From positions 387,001-451,000 of the forward strand of contig CM070585.1 in the NCBI GenBank assembly GCA_036346355.1: 64,000 nucleotides of DNA, read 5' to 3'. Below are positions 49,901 through 60,510 of this stretch, piece by piece. The translations under genes were made by a program, and so were the position numbers. Every line of letters starts with the position of its first letter. Position 1 is the stretch's first letter. The DNA is from Rhipidocladum racemiflorum. Its lineage: Eukaryota > Streptophyta > Magnoliopsida > Poales > Poaceae. The notes under the pieces were generated by a model. That model ran no database searches. It saw nothing but the letters and a program-made list of their open reading frames with translations, and had not been told where the DNA came from.

Positions 49901-51872
49901 AGAAGAAATTACAAAGCCTAATAGAACCTTGTGTGTTCAGTCAACATACAAATGGGATATCTGACCTATAGCACGATCATGTACTAACCGGTTCAATGAT
50001 ATCCTCTACGGTTTGACAAATAGCTCAATATGTACAATAAGAACTCGACTATGCCAATAACCCCGTATAGTTTGGGCCTAAGGAGTCAAGACTCTAAAAG
50101 CAACTAAATGACATCACTTCCTAGTTCCTTCATGAGCAGGATGCACTAAGGTCTAGGAATGAACAGCAAACCACTTACAAATAATTGAAAGTGAGAGGCT
50201 CTCCCATGAATAAATGTCAAGGCCGATCAAGCTAGATAGCAGACTCAAGAGAAAACACACATCGGCACAAAATTGTTGAACATATTCAAAGAATAGCTCT
50301 TTGGTGCATTGCCATTGCCTATTTGAGCTATCTCCATTTTGAACTGTTAGTTCACAAACACCATGTAAGAAACAAAGCCTGATAACAAGAGCATTGAAAA
50401 GAATGCTCTTACACATTCTTTTATTGAATGTAGCTGTCTTAGAGCGATCAAAAAATTAGGACACACACAGAGGACATGGACGGGAGGCATTCATTTGTAG
50501 GTATAGAATCGACAACTCACTTGTATGCTGCGAATAGGGAAAAGACAAATTTAAGGAACTATTGGTGTCCGAAATGTTTAACCACCAAGGATAACATAAA
50601 CTTGTAAGCCTCATTGTACATAATATAATGATATATCTCAAGTTAATTACAGCTATACATTGTATTAAGCCCTTTTACAGCTTGGTTTATTTCAGTCCGT
50701 ATACAAACAGTGTTGTTTTATGCCTCAGGGATTGCAAAAGACTTTTCTCCCGTGAATTATGACAAGAGATGTGCCTATCATTCATCAAAGTATAATATCT
50801 GGAAAATTCTACATTAGCACCCATATTTTATATACCAAAGGCTTCTGATATATGATGGGCCTCGGAATGATAAAACCAAAGCCATGTTCGAAGGCAACAA
50901 AGTAATTCAACCGAAGGCAACATAATTCACCTTTTCTTGTTATTCCTCGGCTATTTTAAAAATGGTTGCATATGAAAGAACAAAATCAATTGTTCTCGAG
51001 AGAGAAAAATCAATAGTTCATCATTTATAAAAGGAACTATCCTAGTAGGGATTTGTGGACATTATTCCCGAGCCCAAGATGATCATAATTACACAATGAA
51101 ATTCATCTAGTGAAATGTCGATATTCCATAATAATCACCTAAGCCTAAGCGTGCTCACAACTCAAAACCAACATAGCTGTCAGGGCAAACCCTAGCTCCT
51201 CAAAATCGATCCACTTTGCACCTCACCGCAATAATTGGAATTATGTGATTCTCACCGCGTACTCTAGAAAGCAGATATGGTCTATCGAAATGGCCATGGA
51301 ATGGAGCTTGAACAATGAGGCGAGAGGAGAGCCGAGGTAAGCTTGCCTCGTAGCGATTGCTCGCCACGGAGCGGAGGGGGTCGAGGAGAGGACGACTCTT
51401 GGCGAATGACGGGATAGGGTTAGAGTTATTGCTTGTCAGTTGGCGCCCGTCGCCGGAGAAGGAGGAGGCGGCCGCGCCGCCAGAGGAGACGACGGCCGTG
51501 CACTTCATGAGCCCACAGGAGGTCGGCCCGTGCCGTCTGCGAGGCTTTCGCCTCCGCCGAGGTGGATCGAGACCGAGGCTATCTCGCCGCGGAGGGACGG
51601 CACAGGCGGTAGGGGCGGTTGGGCGGCAGGACGGGCGCGCGAGGAGAGAGACGCGGAGGACGCGAGGATGGGTCGCGCGAGGAGCGGGCCGCGGATGGGA
51701 AAGAACGCACGACGGGCGATCGGGAAGGAAGCAAGGTGGCACGGGCAGCGGCGCGAGCTAGCGAGCGGATTCGGTATTTCATCGAAGCAGGCAAGAAGGC
51801 AGCGAACCGAGCAGCGACGCGCGGATGCCCTCGGAGCCCAGGAAACCTCCGGATCTTAATATAGTTACTAGA
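46956..51872 (-). mobile_element. Candidate non-autonomous Helitron, 4.9 kb
   Basis: On the minus strand it starts A|TCTAGTAACTATATTAAG at 51872. It ends with the hairpin ACGCGGCG-loop-CGCCGCGT (46968-46986), 8 nt, then CTAG|T at 46956. A TC start, a 3' hairpin about 10 nt before CTRR, and insertion between A and T are the marks of Helitrons. No Rep/helicase was found. From about 46990 to 51180 the interior is AT-rich with only short frames. The first 660 bp inside the 5' end (51200-51860) are GC-rich with open frames on both strands and may be a captured gene 5' end, but I recognise no protein in it. Boundaries rest on short motifs, so they need a second copy for proof. Confidence 0.6.
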
Positions 51873-52083
51873 TTGACCTTCTTCTTCTGCCAGTGCCTAA
51901 TCACTGTGTAATTAGCTCTTGGGCAAGGAGTGATGACGCAAGGAGTGTTTCGGTTGGCCGCCCTTAATCTGTTTGGATCTAGCGAGAACTCGATTTGTGG
52001 CCATTTCATTTTTGCGAGCTAAGAGATGAGTAATCTGACTGAGTTTGGTGGTGTATGGACGAATTATATAATGGATTAAGCAG

Positions 52084-53199
52084 GACCCGAGCATCAAGGA
52101 GATGGCGGAGCAGATCGCTGGCGACCCGGCGTTCAGCGAGATGGCGGAGCAGCTGCAGAAGACGGCGCAGTCGCCGCGGCCGCAGGAGGCAGGGGCGCAG
52201 GCGCTGGACCCCCAGAAGTACGTGTCCACCATGCAGCAGCTGATGCAGAACCCGCAGTTCGTCGCCATGGCCGAGCGCCTGGGCAGCGCCCTCATGCAGG
52301 ACCCCGCCATGTCCACCATGCTCGGCAGCCTCACCAACCCGGCGCACAAGGAGCAGCTCGAGGCGCGCATCGCGGGAATGAAGGAGGATCCCACCCTGAA
52401 ACCCATCCTCGATGAGATCGAGACCGGCGGACCAGCCGCCATGATGAAGTACGCGAGAGCGCTCATCGCGCAATAGCTAGTACCTGCCGACGTTCAGTGA
52501 CAACATTACCAGCTAATGCTGCTTCTTCTTGGTTAACTTTCAGGTACTGGAACGATCCTGAAGCTCTGCAGAAGTTTGGGCGGGCGATGGGCGTCGGCCC
52601 GTCGAGCGAGGGCGCCGCCGCCGCCGAGCCGGAGGAAGAAGCCGGGGAGGAAGGCGACTACGAGGACGAGTCCGTCATCCACCACACTGCCAGCATCGGC
52701 GACGTCGAGGTCCGTCCGGTAGCTCTCACCATCGTCGATCCTCCCTTCCCCTGTGCCGAATGCATTCATTCTTGCTCGTCTCCAGGGCCTGAAGAAAGCT
52801 TTGGAGGACGGAGTTGAGACGGGCGAAGAGGACTCGGAAGGGAGGAGAGGGCTGCATTTCGCGTGCGGATACGGCGAGCCGAAATGCGCGCAGGTCCTCC
52901 TCGAGGCAGGCACGGCGGTGGACGCGGTGGACAAGAACAAGAACACCGCGCTGCACTACGCCGCCGGCTACGGCCGCAAGGACTGCGTCGCGCTTCTGCT
53001 CGAGCACGGCGCAGCTGTGTAAGCCTCTGCAGCGGCATCGCCTGGCCACTGCAACTCGCTTCTGATTCATTCATCTGACACTCGCTTGCCCCATGGCAGG
53101 ACCTTGCAAAACCTGGACGGCAAGACGCCCATCGACGTGGCCAAGCTCAACAACCAGGAGGACGTCCTCAAGCTGCTCGAGAAGCACGCCTTCGTATAG
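52084..53199 (+). pseudogene. AKR2: AKR2-type ankyrin protein, first exon missing
   Basis: Four exons join in phase: 52084-52448, 52544-52709, 52786-53018 and 53100-53199 (287 codons plus stop). The first part (DPSIKEMAEQIAGDPAFSEM, QLMQNPQFVAMAERLG) is the STI1-like repeat region. The second ends YWNDPEALQKFGRAMG plus an acidic stretch. The rest is ankyrin repeats (GLHFACGYGEPKCAQVLLEA, ALHYAAGYGRKDCVALLLEH, DGKTPIDVAKLNNQEDVLKL). AKR2 proteins are cytosolic chaperones that escort chloroplast outer-envelope proteins. Family members start with a PEST-like exon ending NPFDFS..MNLLN. I found no such exon upstream, only an acceptor (AAGCAG) and then the candidate Helitron 211 bp away. Introns remain, so it is not a processed copy. 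It could still be expressed from an ATG inside exon 2 (52102). Confidence 0.82.
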
Positions 53200-53254
53200 A
53201 TACCACCTCCATCTTCCAGCTGCTCGGCTTGCTGCATGCTTAATCCCAATCCCT

Positions 53255-53259
<5 letters not shown>

Positions 53260-53297
<38 letters not shown>

Positions 53298-53298
53298 A

Positions 53299-53346
<48 letters not shown>

Positions 53347-53375
53347 AGGAAAGAAAAAGAAAGAGAGAAAAAGAA
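53260..53375. repeat. (CT)n then (GAAA)n microsatellite
   Basis: About 18 CT units run directly into about 13 GAAA units and then imperfect GA-rich sequence, in the region expected to be the AKR2 3' UTR. Confidence 0.92.
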
Positions 53376-53599
53376 AAAAGCTTCTCGTCATCTGCAATTC
53401 GCCGTATGGTATCGATCTCGACGATCTGTAGTATGTGTTAAGAGTGTGGTAGGATTCTATTTGGGTAAAGGTAGGATTGGATGCACGGATGATTGTTGGA
53501 TCCCTCTTGTATTGATCTCATTCCAGAGTTTTGCCTAATGAACAAGGAAGAAATCTTCACTTGATAATTTCTTGGAACAATCGTTCCGCCAAAGACAAG

Positions 53600-54100
53600 C
53601 TCGCTGCACTTTAGCCCTACTCGCTCGATGGAGCTTCGGTGCAGGAGAGCAAGCCCCGCGCCTTTCAAATGCTTCATCGTCGCCTCCTCTCCCAGAGCTC
53701 TTTCCTCCGCTTCTATGGAGCCTTGGAAAATCTTCGTCTGCCGTCATGGAAACCCTCCCGCTGTGACCTCCGTTCTTCCAACGACAAGCTCACTGCCCTC
53801 GCTGCGCTGCGGCCGCTCGCGCCATGTTCTACGAAATGCCGCACCGGCTAGCCATTGCCTACGCCACCATGGTCGGCCTCCACCTCAACGACTGCCAACT
53901 CCCTCGCGAGGTGCTCTTCCGTGCAGCTCCAGCGGTTGCTTGGGGGCCCGTTCTTCATATTGTTATGCTCGATGAGTACCTGAGGGCTGCCCGCGTCGAC
54001 TGTGCCCGCGAGGTGTTTGATGGAATGGCGGTAAAGAACGTGGTCTCGTGGACCTTCATGGTCGCTGGGTATTTGCCGTGCCGTGCGAGACGTGTTCATG
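53600..54100 (+). pseudogene. Pentatricopeptide repeat (PPR) gene fragment
   Basis: The frame near 53824-54075 reads MFYEMPHRLAIAYATMVG, then DCAREVFDGMAVKNVVSWTF, the spacing and wording of PLS-type PPR motifs used in organellar RNA editing. Sequence before 53824 carries related pieces in other frames. The frame leaves homology after VSWTFMVAGY, so only one or two repeats survive. No start, targeting peptide or E/DYW end. Confidence 0.7.
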
Positions 54101-54440
54101 TACTTCTTTTTGAAAATAGTATAAACAAAGAAGCATCGAGAGAGCAGTGAGGACGGCGGAGCGTTTTCGGATTTCACCGGGGGCTTTTTGACGAAGAGGG
54201 CGATGTGGATGGCCTCCGGAGCCAGGGAAGCTCCAGATTGTAATAAAGTAAGATAATATGCTAGAATCTATAAATGACACACACGTCGGTTTCGTGGTGA
54301 CGCCGATTTTTATGATAAAGTGAACCGACCCAGCCATGCGCCTGCCCCCACCGCACGAGGCATAGAAAGAGACGGTGGAAATGGCAACACCAGTTTTGAG
54401 TTTTGTGCTGCTTGACAAAGAAAGACACATCACTTAGGTG

Positions 54441-54824
54441 AATTTATTTTTAGAATAATATATTTTTGAAATAATTTTATAAAAATAATACACCAAAACA
54501 ATTACAAAAATACATCTCTATCGTCATTTGAAATGGCGACGGAATCTATCGCTATTTTAATTGGCTATAGAGACTCTGTCGCCAATTAAAATGGCGACAA
54601 GGTTGTCTTGAATTTGTCTGACGTATTATTTTGTAGTGGATTCATTTAGTTGATGGGGTTGAGGTCTATGTCACCATTTGAATTGGCGATATGCTCTGTT
54701 ACTATTTTAAATAGCGCATGTCGTCAATTCAAATTGCAATAGAGATATATTTTTACAATTTTTCTTTTCGGTGTATTATTTTTATAAAATTATTTTAAAA
54801 TATATTATTTTTTTAAAAAAATTC
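54441..54824. mobile_element. Mutator-like MITE with long terminal inverted repeats
   Basis: About 55 bp at each end are inverted copies, closing with AATAATACACC on the left and GGTGTATTATT on the right. The flanks TCACTTAGGTG (54430-54440) and TCACTCAGGTG (54825-54835) are near-identical, fitting the 9-11 bp duplication of Mutator-like elements. The interior repeats AATTGGCGA and AAATGGCGAC in both orientations. Confidence 0.75.
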
Positions 54825-54835
54825 TCACTCAGGTG

Positions 54836-56502
54836 CTATTGCATTCTAGATCGAACTAGAATTGGCTGATAGAGTCTCTACAGCATGCATTAGCAGGCTG
54901 AATTCTTTCTGCTAGTGATTTCAGAGGGAAAGGGCAAACGATCGATGTGGGGCTGGCTGCTCTGTACGCACTTGTTTTCTTAACCATTTTTAAAGATTCT
55001 AAAACCAGTGCTATTTTTAATGTGAAATGCGGTGGGATTGAGACTGGGATAAGAGCAGCTCATTTCCCACGATCCAACAAGGGAATAAGATTAAAAAAAT
55101 AGGTGAAAATAGCTCGATTTCTAAAACCGCTCGGTAAATATGTGGAATTTAAATTTAAATTCAAAAATTTAGAAAAAAAAGTGTTAATTTTTTTTTTGAA
55201 ATTTTCTTAGAGGTTCTGAGGCAATGCTAATGATTTTGTAAAATTTTCAGATCATTATCAGGGCTGTATATTTTTTAAAAATTCTGAAAGTGTTACTGTC
55301 TTTGTATCTGCTCTTTTGTTTTTTATTTTTTAGAGGCACTAAATGAAGTTTAATATTTTTAAAATTTTTGTGTAATGTTCTAACGAAATTATAATTATTT
55401 TTTAAAATTTTCGTATGATGATTAGATATTTGTAATTTTTTAAAAAAATTCTAACAGTGCTACTGTCTTTGTATATACTCTCCTGTTTTTTATTTTCTAG
55501 GGGCACTAAATGAAGCCTAATATTTCTAAAAAATTTAGTACACGGTACTATTTATGACACAATTAACATTTTAGATCATGATAAAGATTGTAAATTTTTA
55601 TAAAAATCTGATAGTATCTCTGTTCATTTTCATTAATTACTGTTTTCGATTTTTCACAGGTACTAAATGAGTTAGCAATTATTGAAATTTCTTTGATGTG
55701 TTTTGTAGATAAATTTGGATTTATTATGATATTATTCAATTTTTGTGCAATTGTTTAAAATTTTCTTTGAATGTGCCAAAAATCGTCGAAAACTCGTTAA
55801 AATTTGATTAAAAAAAAATCATTGAAAATCAGTGATAAAATTAATGCGCGTGCGTGTATGTGACAGAGAGTAGGTGTGCGAATACCATAATCCCAGGAGC
55901 GCGTGAGACCAAACTGTCTCGATGGAATACTGTGTACTGAACAATCATTCCCTCGGTTGGCAGTTAGGAGCTGTAGCACAACAATTTTGTTTGCTACCAG
56001 TACCATCATTATAATACATCGGTTCGTTAGCGTGAAGGCCTATATAGTATATCCAGATTAACCTTTTACACGAAATAAAAACAAAAGTGTAGTGCGATGT
56101 TATGTACCCATGAGTTCATCCCATAAATGATTGGGTTTTAAATGAATTTTGGATCAGAGTGTTACAACCGGGATCCCAACATGAAAGAGTAGTTTTCTTC
56201 GAATCTGTGCTGACAAAATCTGAATGCTAGTACGGAAAGAGAAATGTTGGAGAAGAGAAATGTTGGAGAAGAGGAGAGGATGGTTGCTTTTGAGCTCGGC
56301 GACTACTCATGGCAAAAACCAGGGAAGGGGGACATAGGAGGACTGCCGGCCAGAGAATTTTTTTTCCTTCTTCCATGCGAAGATGCCTTTTTGCCCTTTA
56401 TTTGGCTACTGGGTAATATTTTTTAAAATTAATTTTTTTTCCCGTAGCTCCAATAGATAATACGATGGAATTATTGGATCCTTCGCATCCATGCGAATAG
56501 AT
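54836..56502. other. AT-rich intergenic DNA with a 160-bp tandem repeat
   Basis: No gene. From about 55200 to 55680 a unit of about 157-167 bp recurs roughly three times, marked by CACTAAATGAAG near 55337 and 55504 and TACTAAATGAG near 55661, and by GTGCTACTGTCTTTGTAT variants. Copies are diverged. Confidence 0.5.
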
Positions 56503-56559
56503 CGACACCTTGAACCTTTTTTTTTTTAAACCAGCAAAACGCTGGGTGTATATTAGAGG

Positions 56560-59500
56560 GGAAGGGTTAGTTACAAGATTAAGTTAATTTACAGGAGAGA
56601 GGATGACAATCTTTACAAGAGACAGAAAACTGGAAAGTCACCCAAGAATGGAGGGCAAGTTTGCTCTTACAGGCAAAATTTCGCTAAACGCTTTGCTCCA
56701 AATGAGCTCCCAGATCTTTGCCTCTTCCTTGATGAGGGTTATGATCTCACGGCGTGTCAATATTTTGTTTTGGAAAACACGTCTATTCCTCTCCTTCCAC
56801 CATTGCCAAGTTACGAGAATAATGACTGTGCTCACAACACTCGTGAGTGTCGGTAGAGATGATACTCGTTTAAGCCACCAATCCTCAATTGTCAGCGTAG
56901 GTTCCCAATTTGTTGGATCAAGTATCGGTAGGTGCAACCACTCCATTTGTGTCGGTCCAAGTATGCTTGGGACCGCCGGGCGATCAATGAAGAGGTGTGT
57001 AACAGCTTTCAAGGTTTCATTGCACATTTGGCGTAAATACTTGTTTGGCCATTGCCAAGCTGCAGCCTTTGTGCTGTCCAAATCCTATTTTGCAGCATCA
57101 ACCAAGCAAAAAACTTGCAGCGCGAGGGTGCCCACGCCCTCCAAATGATTGTATGATAAGAAGTTTGGACCGAACCTGCAAACTGCACTCGGTAGGCTGA
57201 GGATGTTGAGTATGTTCCATCCGTTGTAAATTTCCACTGAATGACATACTCCGTGTCCAGGTTTATGACCGTCTGTTGCACCTTGCTCCAAAGGCTAACG
57301 TAATCAACTAAGAGGTCAAAGGTAAGACAATGTCTAATGTCACGTATCCAATTCATGTCTTGCAAGGCGTTTGCAACTGTCCTATTCTTTCTTCTTGAGT
57401 GTGCATAAAGTTTTGGAGTGAAGGCGCATGGTGCCACACCATTCATCCAAGGAGAGGTCCAAAACTTCGCTTTTTGCCCGTTGCCTATTGTTACGCAGTG
57501 GCGGTACCAAAGAGGGCATTTACCTTGTCGTCAGTAGGCGTTGGGGTACCTACCCAGGGCTTTTGGGGGGCTTTCCATTCATACCAAAGCCACCTTAGCC
57601 GTAGTGCTGTTGCAAATTTCTTTAGATCCAAGACTCCCAATCCCCCTAGCTCTGTCGGGCGGCAGACTTTGCTCCAACTGACTTTACATTTTATTCGTTG
57701 CATATCACCGGATTCTGCCCAAAGGAATTGTCTTCTAACCTTGTCGAAGTCCTTAAGGAATTTTTGTGGCGGCTTCAAAGCTGTGAGTAAGTATGTCGGC
57801 AGTGAACTAAGAACTGATTTTAAGAGTACTAGCCGTCCTCCTGGCGATAGGTGTTGTAGCTGCCAGCTTGCCAATCGTCTTGTTGCTTTGTCGTGAATTG
57901 GTTGTAGATCATTTCGGCGCAGTTTCCCTAGGGTTAGTGGCAAGCCAAGATACTTAAAAGGGAAGTTAACCCGGGCTCCTGTAAAAGGTTGCAGAATAAC
58001 CTGGAGGTCAACATCTTGGCATCGAATTGTGGCAATTGAGCTTTTGTCCAGATTTACTTGCAGGCCAGAGGAGTCTCCAAATTTTTGTAGGATGGCAATG
58101 ACTGCTTCCAATTGTGTCTTATCTGGGCTGAGGAACAAGATCACATCATCAACGTAGAGAGACACTCTCATTGTGGAAGCTCGACTTTTTAGGGGGGTTA
58201 AAATCCCTTGCTCAGTGGCGACTTTAAGAATGCGCTGCAATGGGTCGATTGCCAGGATGAATAAGAAGGGTGAAAGGGGGTCGCCCTGGCGCAGCCCTCG
58301 CCGATGCTTGATTTTGTCGCCTGGTACTCCATTTAGCAAGATCCTTGATGTTGATGTAGCAAAGCAAACAGTCATCCAATCTCACCATCTTGGCCCGAAA
58401 CCCTTGGCCTGCAGCAAGTCTAACAGGTATTCCCAGGAAACAGAGTCAAAGGCTTTTGCTATGTCTAACTTGAGCATGAGGGCCGGCGTATGGCTTTTGT
58501 GAAGTGATCGGGCTAAGTTCCTAACGAAAAGGAAGTTGTCCTGGATGCATCGCCCTCTGATGAAAGCACTCTGTGCATTTGAGACAAGTGTATCAATGTG
58601 TCTTGAGAGCCGAACTGCGAGCACTTTAGAGAGAAGTTTGGCTATTGAGTGTACAAGGCTTATTGGCCTAAAATCTTTTGCTTTTCTTTGCCGCCGTCCG
58701 GCTTGATGCGAGTGCAATGTTTGCTCCATTCAGGAGATCAAAGCAATTTGCCGAACAGTTGTAGATGCATTGGAAGACTGCCATGATGTCCGTTTTGATG
58801 ATATCCCAACAATGCTTGTAGAAGATGCCGGTGAAGCCATCTGGACCGGGAGCCTTTTCTGCCGGTAATAGTGCAATTGCATGTCGTACTTCTTCATCAG
58901 TAAAGGGGGCTTCTAGATCTCGTAGGTCAGCGGTGGGCGATTGGAGAAGCTCCCAATCAATGGCATGAGAGCGTGGCGCCCTTGTGCCCAGGATGTGAGT
59001 GAAATGGTTGCGCAGTTCGCTTGCCTTGTCTTGATGCGAGCTGGCAATGCCGCTTGGAGTTTGGAGCGTTTGGATGAAGTTTTTGCGCCTTCGAGCATTG
59101 GCTTTGAGGTGGAAAAAACGTGTGTTTGCATCTCCTTCTCTAATCCATGTGATTCTAGATGCTTGGCGCTTCCTGGCCCTTTCAATTGCCACGAGGCCTA
59201 GTACTCTCTGCTTCAGTTTCTTCCTTAGAGCGACTTCAGCCGTCGTGAGGGCTCTTTTTCTTGTGCCACATCCAGTCTGAGGATTACTTCATTTGCCAAA
59301 AGGAGCTGTAGTTTCACATTGCTCAGAATTGCCCTACTCCACTCACGTAGTTTCTTAGCAGTGAATGAGAGTTTGTGCGCTAGGCATCTTATGGGGTTTG
59401 CAAGGTTACAAGGAGTCAACCACGCCTGATGCACTACATTAGTGAACCCCGGGAGTCGCGGCCAGAAATTTTCGAATTTGAAGGTCCGCGGTTTCCTTGG

Positions 59501-60220
59501 TCCGTTTTCGCTGGTTAAAAGGAGTGGGCAGTGATCCGACATTGAGGTGGACAACGCCTTGAGCAGATGGCTTGAGAAGAGGAAATCCCACTCATGATTG
59601 CAGAAAACTCGGTCTAATCTAACAAGGGTTGGATCTTGTCTTTCATTGCTCCAAGTGTACTTCCTGTTTTGCAACGTGACTTCCTTTAGCTCACAGTGGT
59701 TTAGAGCCGCCCTAAATTTGCCCATTAGTCTCCGGTTTAGGTTTGAGTTGTTTTTGTCGCGCGCCTCGTATATTAGGTTGAAATCTCCAAGGATTAACCA
59801 CGGCATTGAAGGCGTCGGTTTGATGGAGACGATTTCTTCGATGAATGTCAGTTTGTCTCTATCTTCAGGTGGGCCGTAAACCGTGGTCAAGAGGAAGGAG
59901 GAGTTTCCTTGCTGTGATGACACCATGGCAGTGAGTGAGTATTGGCCCAAGATAGGTGAGGTTATTTGAACCAGATTATTATCCCAAAGGAGCAGCACAC
60001 CGCCCTTCGTTCCATTGGCTGGCAAGTAGAGACTGCTAGAAAGTCTCTGTCCACCTGTTTGGGATGCCAGGTCATGGTCTAAGAGTTGTATTTTTGTCTC
60101 CTGCAAGCAGGCAACAGAGCATCGAGTAGCCTCGATCAGTTGCCTGACTGTAGCTCGCCTTGCAACGTTATTCAATCCTCGCACATTCCAGTTGAGTATT
60201 GTGCAGCACTGGTCAACCAT
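56560..60220 (-). pseudogene. LINE ORF2: endonuclease, reverse transcriptase, zf-RVT, broken
   Basis: From 60220: APE-type endonuclease with LNWNVRGL, CLQETK, LILGDFNLIYEA and SDHCPLL. The frame breaks near 59240 in an A-rich run and resumes (EGDANTRFFHLKANARR, EKAPGPDGFTGIFYKHCWD). RT: FRPISLVHSIAKLLSKVL, ALMLKLDIAKAFDSVSW, RRGLRQGDPLSPFLFILA and YVDD at about 58145-58156. The zf-RVT end lies at about 57446-56640. At least four further frame changes separate these pieces. Confidence 0.9.
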
Positions 60221-60510
60221 TAGAGTAAAAATTCGACATAAGAGTACTCGTAGCTAACCGCCTAGAGAGAGGTAACAAGCAACAGCACCATTTGCATAGA
60301 GCTAAGGGGGACACCACAATGCCAGTACATGAAAGTTGAAAAGCTAAAACATAGTAAGGGGAGGTAGGTGTGCATAAGGGGTGAAAATACCCTGCCCAGA
60401 TGGGAGCGGTAGTCCTACTAGTGGAGTACATGATGCTACGTAACGTAGTAGGTGACACTAAGCAACTAACTGATCTAAAACCGACTGATGCTGAAGCTTG
60501 AGTTACGTCC

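Noticed and set aside
51200..51860. GC-rich open frames on both strands read as a gene
   Set aside because: No family motif, and both strands are open because of base composition. Kept only as possible captured sequence in the candidate Helitron.
53071..53431. Frames with RERERE, KKERKKERK or FFLSFFLS runs
   Set aside because: They are translations of the CT and GAAA microsatellites after AKR2.
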